Assembly (NCBI GenBank): GCA_963817485.1
Contig: CAWFOR010000016.1
Span: forward strand, 124,001-188,000
DNA length: 64,000 bases
Origin: Hyphomicrobium_A sp963817485
Lineage (GTDB): Bacteria > Pseudomonadota > Alphaproteobacteria > Rhizobiales > Hyphomicrobiaceae
Reading direction: 5' to 3'
Shown here: one piece after another, positions 53,471-62,274 of the stretch
Layout of the letters: every line of letters starts with the position of its first letter
Numbering within the stretch: the first letter of the stretch is position 1
Translations under genes and position numbers: made by a program
The notes under the pieces: model-generated
What the model saw: only the letters and a program-made list of their open reading frames with translations
Told to the model about the DNA's origin: nothing
The model's database searches: none

Positions 53471-53723
53471 CGCTCGTGCTCCTTATCTCGACCTCGAATC
53501 CCGCCCCGCCTCACCTTCTCGATGCGTTGCCCCGCGCTCGGTCGATTATAGCGCTGGGGCTCGCGGCGGCAGCCCCAGGACCTTATCCTCCCCAACCAAG
53601 GGTGTGCAAAGGTTGCTCATCCCGCCCCGCACAAAGGGGTCGATCTCGAGGCGTCCTGTATCGAGGGCGGGCTGCAGGTCGGGTACTTGCATCGTCACGC
53701 GCGGCTCAACTGCCTGAGGCTCG

Positions 53724-53754
53724 CCGCACCCGCCCGGTGAAAGTCCGGGTGCGG
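53724..53754 (+). promoter_or_regulatory. Strong hairpin in the long leader of the SoxYZ-like gene
   Basis: Arms CCGCACCCG (53724-53732) and CGGGTGCGG (53746-53754) pair over nine bases around a 13-base loop. A competing inner pairing CCCGG/CCGGG also exists, so two structures are possible. It lies within 524 bp with no supported gene between the small hypothetical gene (minus) and the SoxYZ-like gene (plus), about 240 bp before the latter's start. It could be part of a leader RNA; no U-tract follows, so it is not a terminator. Confidence 0.4.
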
Positions 53755-53994
53755 GATTCCGCTGAAATGCTGCGGGTAGGCCGAAAAATCCTGCGCGGGG
53801 CGGCGACGGAGCCGCTCTTCTCAACTACCCAAGCTCGCGGCACTTTCCCGCCCCGCAGCCCCTGCCTCTCGAACCGCGGACGCTCAGCGTCGCGTGGACG
53901 AGGGCGCTTGCCGGGTTGCCGGAATCTCCCGGAATGGGGCATACTGAACGCCCTGCGGACGAGAACGAGACAAGAAAACGCTCGGGGAAAATCG

Positions 53995-54798
53995 ATGCAC
54001 CGCTTGAAGCTCGCCGTGGCCTGCGCCGCCCTCGCCGTCGCGGGCGCACTGCCCGCCTCCGCCGGCTCCGCCTGGGACGAAATCCGCGCGGGCGTGTTCG
54101 GCACGCGCACCATCCACCCCGCCGGCGATCTCGTCGCCCTCACCGCGCCGGTGCGGCCGACCGACCAGCGCGCGGTGCCGATCGCGGTCGAGGCCACCTT
54201 CAAGGACGGCCGCACGGTGCGCGCCGTCACGTTCATCGTCGATGAGAACCCCTCCCCCGTCGCCGCCGTCTTCGACATCGGGGGAAAACGCGACCATCTG
54301 AAGCTCGCAACCAACCTGCGCCTCAACGCGGCAACCGACGTGCGCGCCATCGTCGAAGCCAGCGACGGCGAGCTCTATATGGCCGACCGCTTCGTCAAGT
54401 TTGCCGGCGGCCAGGCGGCCTGCGCGGCTCCGCCCTCCGGCACCCCGCAGGAGATCGCGGCCAACATGGGCAAGATGACGTTCGAGCCGGTCGGCAAGCG
54501 CGAGGCCGTGACCCAGATCACGCCCGAGGCGAAGCTCTCGATCAACCACCCCAACCACACCGGCATGGTGCTCGACCAGCTCACGCTGCTCTACGTGCCG
54601 CTGCGCATCATCACCGACATGGAGGTGAAGCAGGGGGACGAGCGGGTGCTCGCCATGAAGGGCTCGATCACCCTGTCGCAGAACCCGGTCGTCGACTTCG
54701 ACTATCGCGTCAACGGCGCGGAGACGATGCACGTCCTGGTGCGCGACAGCGAAGGGGCGTCATGGGAGCGGAGCTTCCCCATCGGCCAGGGCAGCTAG
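53995..54798 (+). CDS. SoxYZ-fusion carrier protein (quinoprotein dehydrogenase-associated type)
   Basis: A periplasmic protein of 267 residues with a signal peptide (residues 1-23, ending PASAG). The SoxY-like domain (about residues 25-165) has its conserved loop as FAGGQAACAAPPSG, where the usual cysteine swinging arm GGCGG of true SoxY is absent and a single Cys remains. The SoxZ-like domain (about 175-265) starts at INHPNHTGM. Such fusions occur next to methanol or other PQQ dehydrogenases and are thought to support methylotrophy, not sulfur oxidation. Here it stands alone. The start ATG at 53995 opens on the signal peptide; the longer frame upstream is unlikely. Confidence 0.85.
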   Translation: MHRLKLAVACAALAVAGALPASAGSAWDEIRAGVFGTRTIHPAGDLVALTAPVRPTDQRAVPIAVEATFKDGRTVRAVTFIVDENPSPVAAVFDIGGKRDHLKLATNLRLNAATDVRAIVEASDGELYMADRFVKFAGGQAACAAPPSGTPQEIAANMGKMTFEPVGKREAVTQITPEAKLSINHPNHTGMVLDQLTLLYVPLRIITDMEVKQGDERVLAMKGSITLSQNPVVDFDYRVNGAETMHVLVRDSEGASWERSFPIGQGS

Positions 54799-54837
54799 GT
54801 CAAACCAACGTATCGGGCTTGGCGTCAGGCGGAGCGC

Positions 54838-55029
54838 TCAGGAACGGCGTTCCCCATCTTCGGCGGTGAGCTCTGCATGATCCGCCGGCCGACCCATGGC
54901 GAGGCGGCGCAGGCCCGGCTGCTCCCAGCGGGCTTTTTTCCCCGTGGCCGCGTCGCCGGCGTTTTCCTCGTGCGAAACCCTCGGCGATGCAGGTCCGGAG
55001 GTCGTGGGGCTCTCGGGAAAATCGTCCAT
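54838..55029 (-). CDS. Small hypothetical protein with a Trp/Pro-Leu motif
   Basis: A 63-residue frame with GAGGAC about eight bases before the ATG at 55029. The mid part KKARWEQPGLRRLAMG has the layout of some short bacterial precursor peptides (aromatic-x-x-Pro-x-Leu, then a Gly), but no processing enzyme is nearby. A one-base shift near the end would give the alternative tail PPKMGNAVPERSA. The two other frames over this stretch are less plausible. It may not be a gene. Confidence 0.35.
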   Translation of the reverse strand: MDDFPESPTTSGPASPRVSHEENAGDAATGKKARWEQPGLRRLAMGRPADHAELTAEDGERRS

Positions 55030-55142
55030 CTGGGCAAGTCCTCAAAGCAACGCTCCAGTTCCTCCTTTTGCACTCGATTTGGCAAGCTCCGTTTACGGCA
55101 AATTACCTCTGCCGCTGGGGATACGGCTCGCCTGGACGCGGT

Positions 55143-55619
55143 CTAATCGACGTTCAGCACCTCGATCTCGTCCTCGCCGAAGCGGATGACGTCGCCAACC
55201 TCCTTGCCCGAGAGCGCGCGTGCCAGCGGCGCCACGTAGGGGATCGTGCCCTTGGCCGGCTCGGCCTCGTCCTCGCCCACGATGCGGAACGTCTGCCGGC
55301 GCCCGCTCGAGCGCTCGATGGTCACGATCGATCCGAAGTGCACACGCCCGTCCTCGCCGCTCGTGGGCGCAACGAGCTCGGCACTCGCCGCCCGCGCCGA
55401 CCAGTAGCGCAGGTCGCGCGCCGTCGCCGCCACGGCGTTGAGGTCGTCGGCCGCCTGCGCAGCCGCATACGCGGCCGAGAGCCGGCGCACCTCGGCCTCG
55501 ATCTGCCTCAGGCCTTCCGGCGTGACGAGGTTGGCATGCTCGGAGATCAGCCGGTCGGGCAGATCGTCGACGGCGTCCTGCTCTTTGACGAAGGCGCGGC
55601 TCATCGGGTCGTAGTCCAT
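55143..55619 (-). CDS. GreA/GreB family elongation factor (second copy type)
   Basis: A 158-residue protein with an N-terminal coiled coil (EGLRQIEAEVRRLSAAYAA in part) and the FKBP-like C-terminal domain (TIPYVAPLARALSGKEVGD in part, ending EIEVLNVD). The coiled-coil tip lacks the acidic residues and the DLSEN-type motif of GreA, so it is probably not a cleavage factor but a Rnk/Gfh-like protein that binds the RNA polymerase secondary channel. The true start is the ATG at 55619; the open frame upstream is in an intergenic palindromic region. Confidence 0.85.
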   Translation of the reverse strand: MDYDPMSRAFVKEQDAVDDLPDRLISEHANLVTPEGLRQIEAEVRRLSAAYAAAQAADDLNAVAATARDLRYWSARAASAELVAPTSGEDGRVHFGSIVTIERSSGRRQTFRIVGEDEAEPAKGTIPYVAPLARALSGKEVGDVIRFGEDEIEVLNVD

Positions 55620-55673
55620 TGGTTGTCGGGGGCCGGCGCGCGGGCGGGCTGGCTCTGCCAGTATAGCGGCCGT

Positions 55674-55694
55674 TGCCTCCCATGTGGGGAGGCA
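55674..55694. repeat. Perfect hairpin between the GreA-type and channel-like genes
   Basis: Arms TGCCTCCC (55674-55681) and GGGAGGCA (55687-55694) with a five-base loop. It lies in a 169-bp divergent intergenic region that also has a second GC-rich stretch just before the next gene. It resembles dispersed intergenic palindromes and has no U-tract. Confidence 0.55.
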
Positions 55695-55788
55695 GTCTCG
55701 CCATTGCGAGCAGTCGGAGAACCGCGGCCGGCCCCGCCGGTTCCGGGCGTTGTTCCCGCGCAGGCGGGGGCCGTATAAGATAGGCGCA

Positions 55789-56190
55789 ATGCCGAAAGCT
55801 ACCCCCCTGCTCAAAGACACCCCCCTGCTCAGCGTCACGGGCTTCGAGAAGCGCTACCACAAGGTCGCGACGCGCCACGTGTTCGCCACCCGCATGCTGC
55901 GTGCGATCGGCCTGTGGTTCGCCCTCACCGCGATCGGCCTCGTCATCGGCATCGCCGGCTACGCTTACTTCGAGGGCATGTCGCTGACCGACTCCTTCCT
56001 CAATGCGGCGATGATCCTGTCCGGCATGGGGCCGGCAGCCGAGCTCAAGACGCAGGCCGGAAAGGTGTTTGCCGGCTGTTATGCGATCTTCTCCGGCCTC
56101 ATCATCGTCATCGCCACCGGATTCGTGTTGGCCCCGATCTTCCATCGCGTGCTGCACAAGTTCCACGTGGAGACCAGCAAGCAGGATTGA
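55789..56190 (+). CDS. Two-helix channel-like membrane protein (Ion_trans_2-like, filter missing)
   Basis: A 133-residue protein with helices at about residues 40-62 and 95-118. Between them, LTDSFLNAAMILSGMGP sits where two-helix potassium channels have the pore helix and TVGYG filter, and GKVFAGCYAIFSGLI follows like the second channel helix. The selectivity sequence itself is absent. It may be a non-conducting relative, or a channel with other selectivity. The first 35 residues are cytoplasmic and basic. It stands next to the CAP-domain gene, 35 bp apart on the same strand. Confidence 0.72.
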   Translation: MPKATPLLKDTPLLSVTGFEKRYHKVATRHVFATRMLRAIGLWFALTAIGLVIGIAGYAYFEGMSLTDSFLNAAMILSGMGPAAELKTQAGKVFAGCYAIFSGLIIVIATGFVLAPIFHRVLHKFHVETSKQD

Positions 56191-56225
56191 GCGTCACGAG
56201 TTCTTCGCCTGCGGCAGGCTGAGGC

Positions 56226-56915
56226 ATGCCCATCACACCCGACATCCCCGACACGGAAGCGGCCATCATCTCGATGACCAACGAGTTTCGTTTGGCCAAC
56301 AAGCTCGGCCCGGTCACGCCCAACGCGCAGCTCACAGCGGCGGCGCGCGCCTACGCCAAGGTGCTGAGCGGCACCAAGGAGCTGTCGCATCTGCTGGCGG
56401 GCACGACGCCGGCCATACGCGCGAAGAACGCCGGCTACGCCTACTGCCAGATCGGCGAGAACCTCGCCTCCGCCACCGACAGCCGCGGGTTCAGCCCCAA
56501 TGGATACGCCAAGGTCGCGGTCGAAGGCTGGGAGCACTCGCCCGGGCACCGCAAGAACATGCTGCTCCCTTACGTGACGGAGACCGGGGTCGCCGTCACG
56601 CGCGCCGGCCCCAACGACCCGCGCTACATCGCGGTGCAGCTCTTCGCGCGGCCGCGCGCGATGAACATTTCGTTCAAGATCCGCAACACGAGCCCGACCG
56701 CGGTCCCCTATACGCTCGCCGGCGCGCAGAGCGCTGTCGAGGGTCACTCGACGCTTACGCTGACCGCCTGCATGCCGCGCGAGATTTCGTTCTCGACTGA
56801 CGTGCGCACCGGGGCGAAGGGGCACTACGAGACCCGCACCGGGCAAGTCTACACGCTGAAGCCGGTGGACGGCGGCGGCGTGATCGTCGAGTTGACGGAG
56901 CCCGGCGCGAAGTGA
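56226..56915 (+). CDS. CAP (SCP/PR-1) domain protein
   Basis: A protein of 229 residues with a CAP domain (about residues 12-145). The core HSPGHRKNMLLPY at about residues 105-117 and GVAVTRA correspond to the conserved CAP motifs, and the metal or ligand histidines are at SHLLAG and HSPGH. The remainder is a beta-rich C-terminal domain. No convincing signal peptide is seen at the given start, which is unusual because CAP proteins are normally exported. Follows the channel-like gene on the same strand. Confidence 0.85.
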   Translation: MPITPDIPDTEAAIISMTNEFRLANKLGPVTPNAQLTAAARAYAKVLSGTKELSHLLAGTTPAIRAKNAGYAYCQIGENLASATDSRGFSPNGYAKVAVEGWEHSPGHRKNMLLPYVTETGVAVTRAGPNDPRYIAVQLFARPRAMNISFKIRNTSPTAVPYTLAGAQSAVEGHSTLTLTACMPREISFSTDVRTGAKGHYETRTGQVYTLKPVDGGGVIVELTEPGAK

Positions 56916-56940
56916 GCAGACACGAGCACCCCCACCCCGA

Positions 56941-57024
56941 CCCTCCCTCTGACAGGGGGAGGGAAAGAGAGCGCGCAAACGCGAACCGCACCACTTCTCT
57001 CAGCCTCTCGCCACGCGGGAGAGG
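56941..57024. repeat. Two palindromes after the CAP gene
   Basis: The first stem has arms CCCTCCC (56941-56947) and GGGAGGG (56957-56963). The second has CCTCTC (57004-57009) and GAGAGG (57019-57024). Together they fill the 130-bp gap between the convergent CAP and recO genes. Elements with these arms recur between genes in many Hyphomicrobiales genomes. They may end transcription in both directions. Confidence 0.65.
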
Positions 57025-57047
57025 TGAAGTGGGCGCGGCGGAGGCAG

Positions 57048-57783
57048 CTAAGGGGAGGCCACGCACTTGGCGAGGAGGTCGCGGAAGCGCAGCCGCGCCT
57101 CCGGCAACGTATCGCCGCGCGGACCGAGCACGCGGGCCTCGAGAAAATGCCCCGTCAGCTCCAGCCCCGCGATCACGTCTTCCGGCGTGGCCGGCCCCTG
57201 GCGCCCCTTCGACAGGAACGCGGGTAGCCGCAGCAGCCGCTCCTTGTAGGGTTCGCCCGCCGAGGCCGACACGGCGCGCCCCGATTTCGGCGACACGTAG
57301 ATGAGGTTGTCGTTGTCCCCGGTCGCTGCGCAGGTGGCAAGATCGAGCCCGAAGCCCAGCTCGTCCAGCAGCGCCAGCTCCCAGCGCACCATCAGCGCCG
57401 GCCACACGTCCGGATCGTCGAGATAGCCCAGCACGAACAGCGTGACCTCATAGAGGCTCGGATGCGGATCGCGCTCGGGCAGCAGGCGCGCGAGCGTGCA
57501 CAGCGAAGAGAGGCCGGCGAGCGTGCAGCGCATTCTCCATCGCTTGGGCTGCATAGCCCTTGCGCAGCTCCACCGCGACGTGGCCGAGGTGCTCGGCAAG
57601 CCGCGCCTTCCACACCGCGTCGACGTGATTGCCGGTCTGCAGCACGGGCCGCAGCTTGCGCGAGCGCCCGCCGTGGACGAGGCCGAGGTGGCGGCCGTGC
57701 TCGCGCGTGAAGATCTCGGCGACGGCCGCCGTCTCGCCGTGCGGCTTGACGGACAGGATCACGCCCTCATCCGACCACTGCAT
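57048..57783 (-). CDS. recO: DNA repair protein RecO, frameshifted in this sequence
   Basis: Helps RecR load RecA on single-stranded DNA. The N-terminal OB fold begins MQWSDEGVILSVKPHGETAAV and HGRHLGLVHGG (partial), and the C-terminal helical domain includes RLLPERDPHPSLYE and LDLATCAATG. The usual zinc cysteines are only partly kept. The frame changes near 57534, just after QAMENA; removing one C restores TLAGLSSLCTLARLLPERD. Corrected length is about 244 residues. It is the last gene of the rsh-to-recO cluster, 15 bp after era. Confidence 0.88.
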
Positions 57784-57798
57784 CAGGCGACCGCAGCG

Positions 57799-58719
57799 TC
57801 ATTTCTTGGGGATTTCAAGGCCCATCTCCCGGTAGCGCTCGGGATCGTCCTGCCAGCCGGAGCGCACCTTGACGAACAGGAAGAGATGCACCGGGCGCTC
57901 GAGGATCTCGGACAGTTCGCGCCGCGACTCGGTGGAGATCTGCTTGATCGTCTGCCCGCCCTTGCCGAGCATGATCGCCTTTTGGCCGTCGCGCGCGACG
58001 AAGATTGTCTGCTCGATGCGCACCGAGCCGTCCTTGCGCTCCTGCCACGACGTCGTCTCCACCGTGGCGGAGTAGGGCAGCTCGTCGTGCACGCGATGAT
58101 AGATCTTCTCGCGCGTGATCTCGGCGGCAAGCGTGCGCATCGGAATGTCGGTAAGGTCGTCCGCCGGGTAGTGCCACGGGCCCGCTGGGACGCGCGCCGC
58201 CAAATAGGCCTTGAGATCGGCGACGCCGTCCCCAGAAAGCGCAGACAGCATGAACAGCCGCTCGAACGACACGCGCTGCTCGAGCGCCTGCGCCAGCGCG
58301 AGCAGTTGCGCCTTGTCGTCCACGCGATCGACCTTGTTGAGCACCGCGATGCGGGCTGCGCGCGTGTCCTTCAGCTTTTCGAGGATGCCTTCCAGATCGG
58401 CGTCGAGACCCTTGGCCGCGTCGATCACCAGCACGATGATGTCGGCATCGTGCGCGCCGCCCCAGGCGGCGTCCACCATGGCCCGCTCGATGCGGCGCTT
58501 GGGCTCAAACAGCCCGGGCGTGTCGATGAAGACGAGCTGGCTGTCGCCGTCGGTCGCGATGCCGCGCACGGGCGCGCGCGTCGTCTGCACCTTGTGCGAG
58601 ACGATCGCCACCTTGGCCCCGACGAGGGAATTGACCAGCGTCGACTTGCCGGCATTGGGCGCGCCGATCACGGCGACGAAGCCGCAGCGGCGGTTCGCGT
58701 CGCTTTCGGATTCACTCAT
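57799..58719 (-). CDS. era: GTPase Era
   Basis: An essential GTPase in 16S rRNA maturation and 30S assembly, 306 residues. The G domain shows GAPNAGKS (G1), DTPG (G3) and NKVD (G4); the C-terminal KH domain binds RNA (VARDGQKAIMLGKGGQTIKQI region). The ATG at 58719 lies inside the end of rnc, an eight-base overlap. It is intact here. The open frame that continues upstream to 59028 runs through rnc and is not real. Confidence 0.96.
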   Translation of the reverse strand: MSESESDANRRCGFVAVIGAPNAGKSTLVNSLVGAKVAIVSHKVQTTRAPVRGIATDGDSQLVFIDTPGLFEPKRRIERAMVDAAWGGAHDADIIVLVIDAAKGLDADLEGILEKLKDTRAARIAVLNKVDRVDDKAQLLALAQALEQRVSFERLFMLSALSGDGVADLKAYLAARVPAGPWHYPADDLTDIPMRTLAAEITREKIYHRVHDELPYSATVETTSWQERKDGSVRIEQTIFVARDGQKAIMLGKGGQTIKQISTESRRELSEILERPVHLFLFVKVRSGWQDDPERYREMGLEIPKK

Positions 58720-59423
58720 GGACCGCCGCCCCGCGCACACCCTCGCGCTCCAGCAGCGCCCGCGCGGCAGCCTGCTCGGCTGCCCGTTTGGAAGCCCCTT
58801 CGCCGCGGGCCGGCGGCTTGCCCACAATGCGTACCTCGGAGGTGAAATGCGGTGCGTGATCGGGGCCGTTGCGCTCGACCTCGACGTACTTCGGCAGCGA
58901 CAGGCCGTTGCCCTGCGCCCATTCCTGCAGCGCCGATTTGGCATCGGGCTTAGCGGTCGTCTGCGCCTCCCCGGCCGTGCTCGCCCAGAGGCGGCGCACG
59001 CTGGCGCGGGCGGGCGCGAAGCCTCCATCGACGAAGATCGCGCCCAAAAGCGCCTCCATGGCGTCGGCGAGGATCGTGCCCTTGGCGCGGCCGCCGCTGC
59101 CCGCCTCGCTGTCCGATAGGATCAAATGTGCTCCGATGCCGAGCGCGCGCGCGACCTTGGCACAGGTCTCGCCGCGTACCAGTCGATTGTAGCGGCGTGC
59201 GAGCTCGCCCTCGCTCGCGGTCGGGAACTGCTCGTTCAAGAGCTCGGCGATGGCGAGGCCGAGCACGCGGTCGCCGATGAACTCCAGGCGCTCGTTGTCG
59301 CCGCGCTTGCCCTTGCCCCCGCGCACGCTCGCATGCGTGAGCGCGATCTCCAAGAATTCCTTGGTTCTTGAAGCGGTGGCCCAGCGCCTTCTCGAGGTCC
59401 TTGTATTTGCGCGCACGCAGCAT
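58712..59423 (-). CDS. rnc: Ribonuclease III, frameshifted in this sequence
   Basis: Cuts double-stranded RNA, including rRNA precursors. The catalytic domain has ERLEFIGDRVLGL (about residues 40-52) and DAMEALLGAIFVDGG (about 115-129) with the metal-binding acidic residues, and the C-terminal dsRNA-binding domain ends in RAAEQAAARALLE. The frame shifts near 59364, between LGHRFKN and KEFLEIALTHAS, one extra base. Corrected length is about 236 residues. The start ATG at 59423 is MLRARKYKDLEK; a longer frame further upstream lies in the other frame and is not real. Overlaps era. Confidence 0.93.
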
Positions 59424-59517
59424 GGCATCACGAGATTAGCGCATCCGCGTCGTGCGCGGAAAGGAATGTGGCTCGCGGGCCGGAAAAATCGCTGCTTCCG
59501 CGAGGTGCAACAAAGCG

Positions 59518-60276
59518 CTAGCGGACAAGCGTGAAGAAACGGGTCCAGCGAATGTCGAACGGCCACGACCACGGCGCATACCATCGGAAGGCGTCGGGCT
59601 CGTCGACGGCGGCCGAGAAGAAGATGATCTCGGCGCGCCCGATCAGGTTCTCGAACGGCACGTAGCCGACGCCCCAGGACGCACGGCTGTCGGTGGAGTT
59701 GTCGCGGTTGTCGCCCATCATGAAGTAGTGGTCCGGCGGCACCTTGTAGGGTCCGACGTTGTCGAACGGTCCGTTGGTCTCCGAATCGAGCACGGTGTAC
59801 TTGACCCCGTTGGGCAGCGTCTCCTGGTAGGCCGGGATCGGACGCGGGGGACCTGCATCCTCCTGCGTCACGAAATCGCCGATGCGCTTGCGCGGCACTT
59901 CCTTGCCGTTGATGAAAAGCACGCCGCCGCGCACTGTGATCTCGTCGCCCGGCAGACCTATCAGGCGCTTGATGTAGTCGGTGGAGTTGTCGCGCGGCAG
60001 CTTGAAGACGATGACGTCGCCGCGCTTGGGCTCGGCCGCAAAGATGCGGCCGCTGAACGGGATCAGGTTGTAGAACGAATAGCGGCTGTAGCCGTAGGAG
60101 AGCTTGGAGACGAACAGGTAGTCGCCGATCAGCAGCGTCTCCTTCATCGACCCCGATGGGATGTTGAAGGGCTGGTAGAGGAAGGTGCGCACCAGCATAG
60201 CGATGGCGAGCGCTTCGATGACGATGGTGGCTGTTTCAATCCAGCCGCTCTTTCTTGTGCTAACCGATACCGCCAT
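59518..60276 (-). CDS. lepB: Signal peptidase I
   Basis: Removes signal peptides from exported proteins at the inner membrane. The 252-residue protein has an N-terminal membrane anchor (ATIVIEALAIAMLVRTFLY), the catalytic Ser in PSGSMKETLL (about residue 42) and the Lys in VIKLPRD-type DYIKRLIGLPGD, and the C-terminal GDNRDNSTDSR (box E). It is intact. It lies between rnc (95 bp downstream) and acpS (about 130 bp upstream) in the usual alphaproteobacterial order. Confidence 0.95.
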   Translation of the reverse strand: MAVSVSTRKSGWIETATIVIEALAIAMLVRTFLYQPFNIPSGSMKETLLIGDYLFVSKLSYGYSRYSFYNLIPFSGRIFAAEPKRGDVIVFKLPRDNSTDYIKRLIGLPGDEITVRGGVLFINGKEVPRKRIGDFVTQEDAGPPRPIPAYQETLPNGVKYTVLDSETNGPFDNVGPYKVPPDHYFMMGDNRDNSTDSRASWGVGYVPFENLIGRAEIIFFSAAVDEPDAFRWYAPWSWPFDIRWTRFFTLVR

Positions 60277-60404
60277 TCAAAGCTCCCGACGCGGGCATGC
60301 CCGCACTTCGCGCCCGCCGCCTATAGCGATTTTGCGGCGGGGGCGCAATTCACCTGGCATTCGTGTCGCAGTTCCCTTCGCAGCATGTCGCCAAGGGACC
60401 GCCA

Positions 60405-60819
60405 TCAGCGCGGGTCGCCCTTCTCCGGCAGGCCCGAGATGATCACAACCGCCTCGGCGAGCGGGAAATCGTCGGTCAGGGTCAAATCGATGCGGGCCTC
60501 ATAGCCGTCCGGGGTAATGGCCTGCGAGCTGCCAGGCTGCTCCCCCGGTCAACCTTATGGTCGGGCGCCCGGAAGGCAGATTGATGACCCCCATGTCGCG
60601 CCAATAGACGCCATGGCGCAGCCCGGTCCCCAGCGCCTTGGCGCAGGCCTCCTTGGCGGCAAAGCGCTTGGCATAGGAGGCGGCGCGCTGAGCGCGGCGG
60701 TCCGACTTGCGCCGCTCGACCTCGGTGAACACGCGATCGAGGAACCGCTCGCCGTAGCGCTCGAGCGTTTTCTCGATGCGGCGGATGTCGACGATGTCGT
60801 TGCCGAGCCCGATGATCAC
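60405..60819 (-). CDS. acpS: Holo-[acyl-carrier-protein] synthase, frameshifted
   Basis: Transfers phosphopantetheine to acyl carrier protein. The N-terminal IGLGNDIVDIRRIE and the metal-binding FAAKEACAKALGTG are diagnostic. The frame shifts near 60532: removing one G changes QLAGHYP to QLAAITPDGYEARI and the gene then continues to EKGDPR and stop at 60405, about 137 residues. The start is the GTG at 60819, overlapping the pdxJ stop by four bases (GTGA), so the two genes are translationally coupled. Confidence 0.93.
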
Positions 60820-61601
60820 GCCGACCTCACGGGCTCGAGTGCGCCCTTGCGGGCCTCGTCCATGAGCGCGCGCATGCGGCGGACAGCGGCCGGCAGGCCG
60901 CCGAAGATCGCCTCGCCGATGAGGAAGTGGCCGATGTTGAGCTCGACGATCTCCGTCATGCGGGCGACCGCGGCGACCGTGTTGAAGGTGAGCCCGTGGC
61001 CGGCATGGACCTCGAGGCCCTCGCCCGCGGCCAAACGCGCCGCGCGCGCGAGCCGATCGACCTCGCCGGCGACACCCTTCACGTCGTCCTCGAGCGCTTT
61101 CTCGCAGTAGGCGCCCGTGTGCAATTCGACGATGTCGGCGCCGATCGCGGACGCAGCTTCGATCGCTCCTGCGTCGGGCTCGATGAACAGCGATACGCGG
61201 ATGCCGCCGGCCTTGAGATCGCGCACGACGCGCGCGAGTTGGGCGCCGCCGCCTATGACGTTGAGACCGCCCTCGGTCGTCCGCTCCTCGCGCCGCTCCG
61301 GCACGAGGCAGCACGCGTTGGGAGCGTGGCGCAAGGCGATATCGAGCATCTCCTCGGTCGCCGCCATCTCGAGGTTGAGCGGGCAGGTCAGCTCCGCCTT
61401 CAGGCGCCTGATGTCGCTGTCGGAGATGTGCCGCCGGTCCTCGCGCAGGTGCGCGGTGATGCCGTCGGCGCCGCCCTCCAGCGCGAGGTGCGCGGCGCGC
61501 AAGGGATCGGGATGGCGTCCACCGCGCGCGTTACGGATGGTGGCCACGTGATCGATATTCACGCCCAGGCGCAAATGGGGAAGCGTGCTCGGCTGACGCA
61601 T
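60816..61601 (-). CDS. pdxJ: Pyridoxine 5'-phosphate synthase
   Basis: Makes pyridoxine phosphate from 1-deoxy-xylulose 5-phosphate and aminoacetone phosphate in the DXP-dependent vitamin B6 route. The 261-residue TIM barrel has LGVNIDHVATIRNARGG at the start, HLREDRRHI at about residue 55 and ELHTGAY and NIGHFLIGEAIF near the end. It is intact and carries the four-base overlap with acpS. DUF2062 and rsh lie upstream on the same strand. Confidence 0.96.
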   Translation of the reverse strand: MRQPSTLPHLRLGVNIDHVATIRNARGGRHPDPLRAAHLALEGGADGITAHLREDRRHISDSDIRRLKAELTCPLNLEMAATEEMLDIALRHAPNACCLVPERREERTTEGGLNVIGGGAQLARVVRDLKAGGIRVSLFIEPDAGAIEAASAIGADIVELHTGAYCEKALEDDVKGVAGEVDRLARAARLAAGEGLEVHAGHGLTFNTVAAVARMTEIVELNIGHFLIGEAIFGGLPAAVRRMRALMDEARKGALEPVRSA

Positions 61602-61625
61602 GCAGGAACCGACCCGGATTAAAAG

Positions 61626-62207
61626 CTATTCGGCGGCGGTGGGGTGCCGCGTCATACGACGATGGCGCCAAGCTTGGACGCCATTCCTGCAAATATAGTA
61701 GACGACCGCGCCCGTGAGCAGGCCCAGCGGAATGCTTCCCGCCAGCATGGGCCAGACGAGGGGCCACAACAGCGTCACCGTGGCATCGAGAAACTGCGGA
61801 GACCGCTCCACCACCGCCGCCCATACGAGCAGCATGTTGTGCTGGAAAGTGGCTGGGTCGAGCACACCCTCGAGGCCGACGATCTGCAGGCCCATGGCAT
61901 AGGTCGATACCCAGATGAAAGGCCAGCTCAGCGGATTGCCGACGAAGGTGCCCGCGATGGCCGCCGGGACGCTCCCGCGCAGCAGGCTTGCCAGCAGCAC
62001 GGCGAGGATGGTCTGCACGCCGAGCAGCGGCGTGACCGAGACGAACGCGCCGATGGCACAGCCGAGCGCGATCTCATGCGGACTCGCCCGCAGATTGACG
62101 AGGCGGCGGGCCACGGTCTTGAGGCTCTCGCTCCACGCGCCCCAAATGCTCCGGCGCGCCTCCCCGGAAGCGGGACGCGAGATGCCGGCACGACGAGGAA
62201 GCACCAT
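61626..62207 (-). CDS. DUF2062 domain-containing membrane protein
   Basis: A 193-residue protein with three or four hydrophobic helices. The family core is ASPHEIALGCAIGAFVSVTPLLGVQT in part (about residues 40-65) followed by GTFVGNPLSWPFIW. DUF2062 proteins have no proven function, but they are regularly found beside the rsh and pdxJ genes in Hyphomicrobiales. It lies 24 bp before pdxJ and 67 bp after rsh, all on one strand. Confidence 0.88.
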   Translation of the reverse strand: MVLPRRAGISRPASGEARRSIWGAWSESLKTVARRLVNLRASPHEIALGCAIGAFVSVTPLLGVQTILAVLLASLLRGSVPAAIAGTFVGNPLSWPFIWVSTYAMGLQIVGLEGVLDPATFQHNMLLVWAAVVERSPQFLDATVTLLWPLVWPMLAGSIPLGLLTGAVVYYICRNGVQAWRHRRMTRHPTAAE

Positions 62208-62274
62208 CCTTCAGCTCACTCCAAAGCCGCCGAAAACCCGAAGGCACGCCTCGCGCCTATGGCCAATTCTCCTA

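Noticed and set aside
53733..53760. Part of an FMN riboswitch (GGTGAAAGTCC)
   Set aside because: Only this short match is present; the other conserved parts of the aptamer are absent and no riboflavin gene follows.
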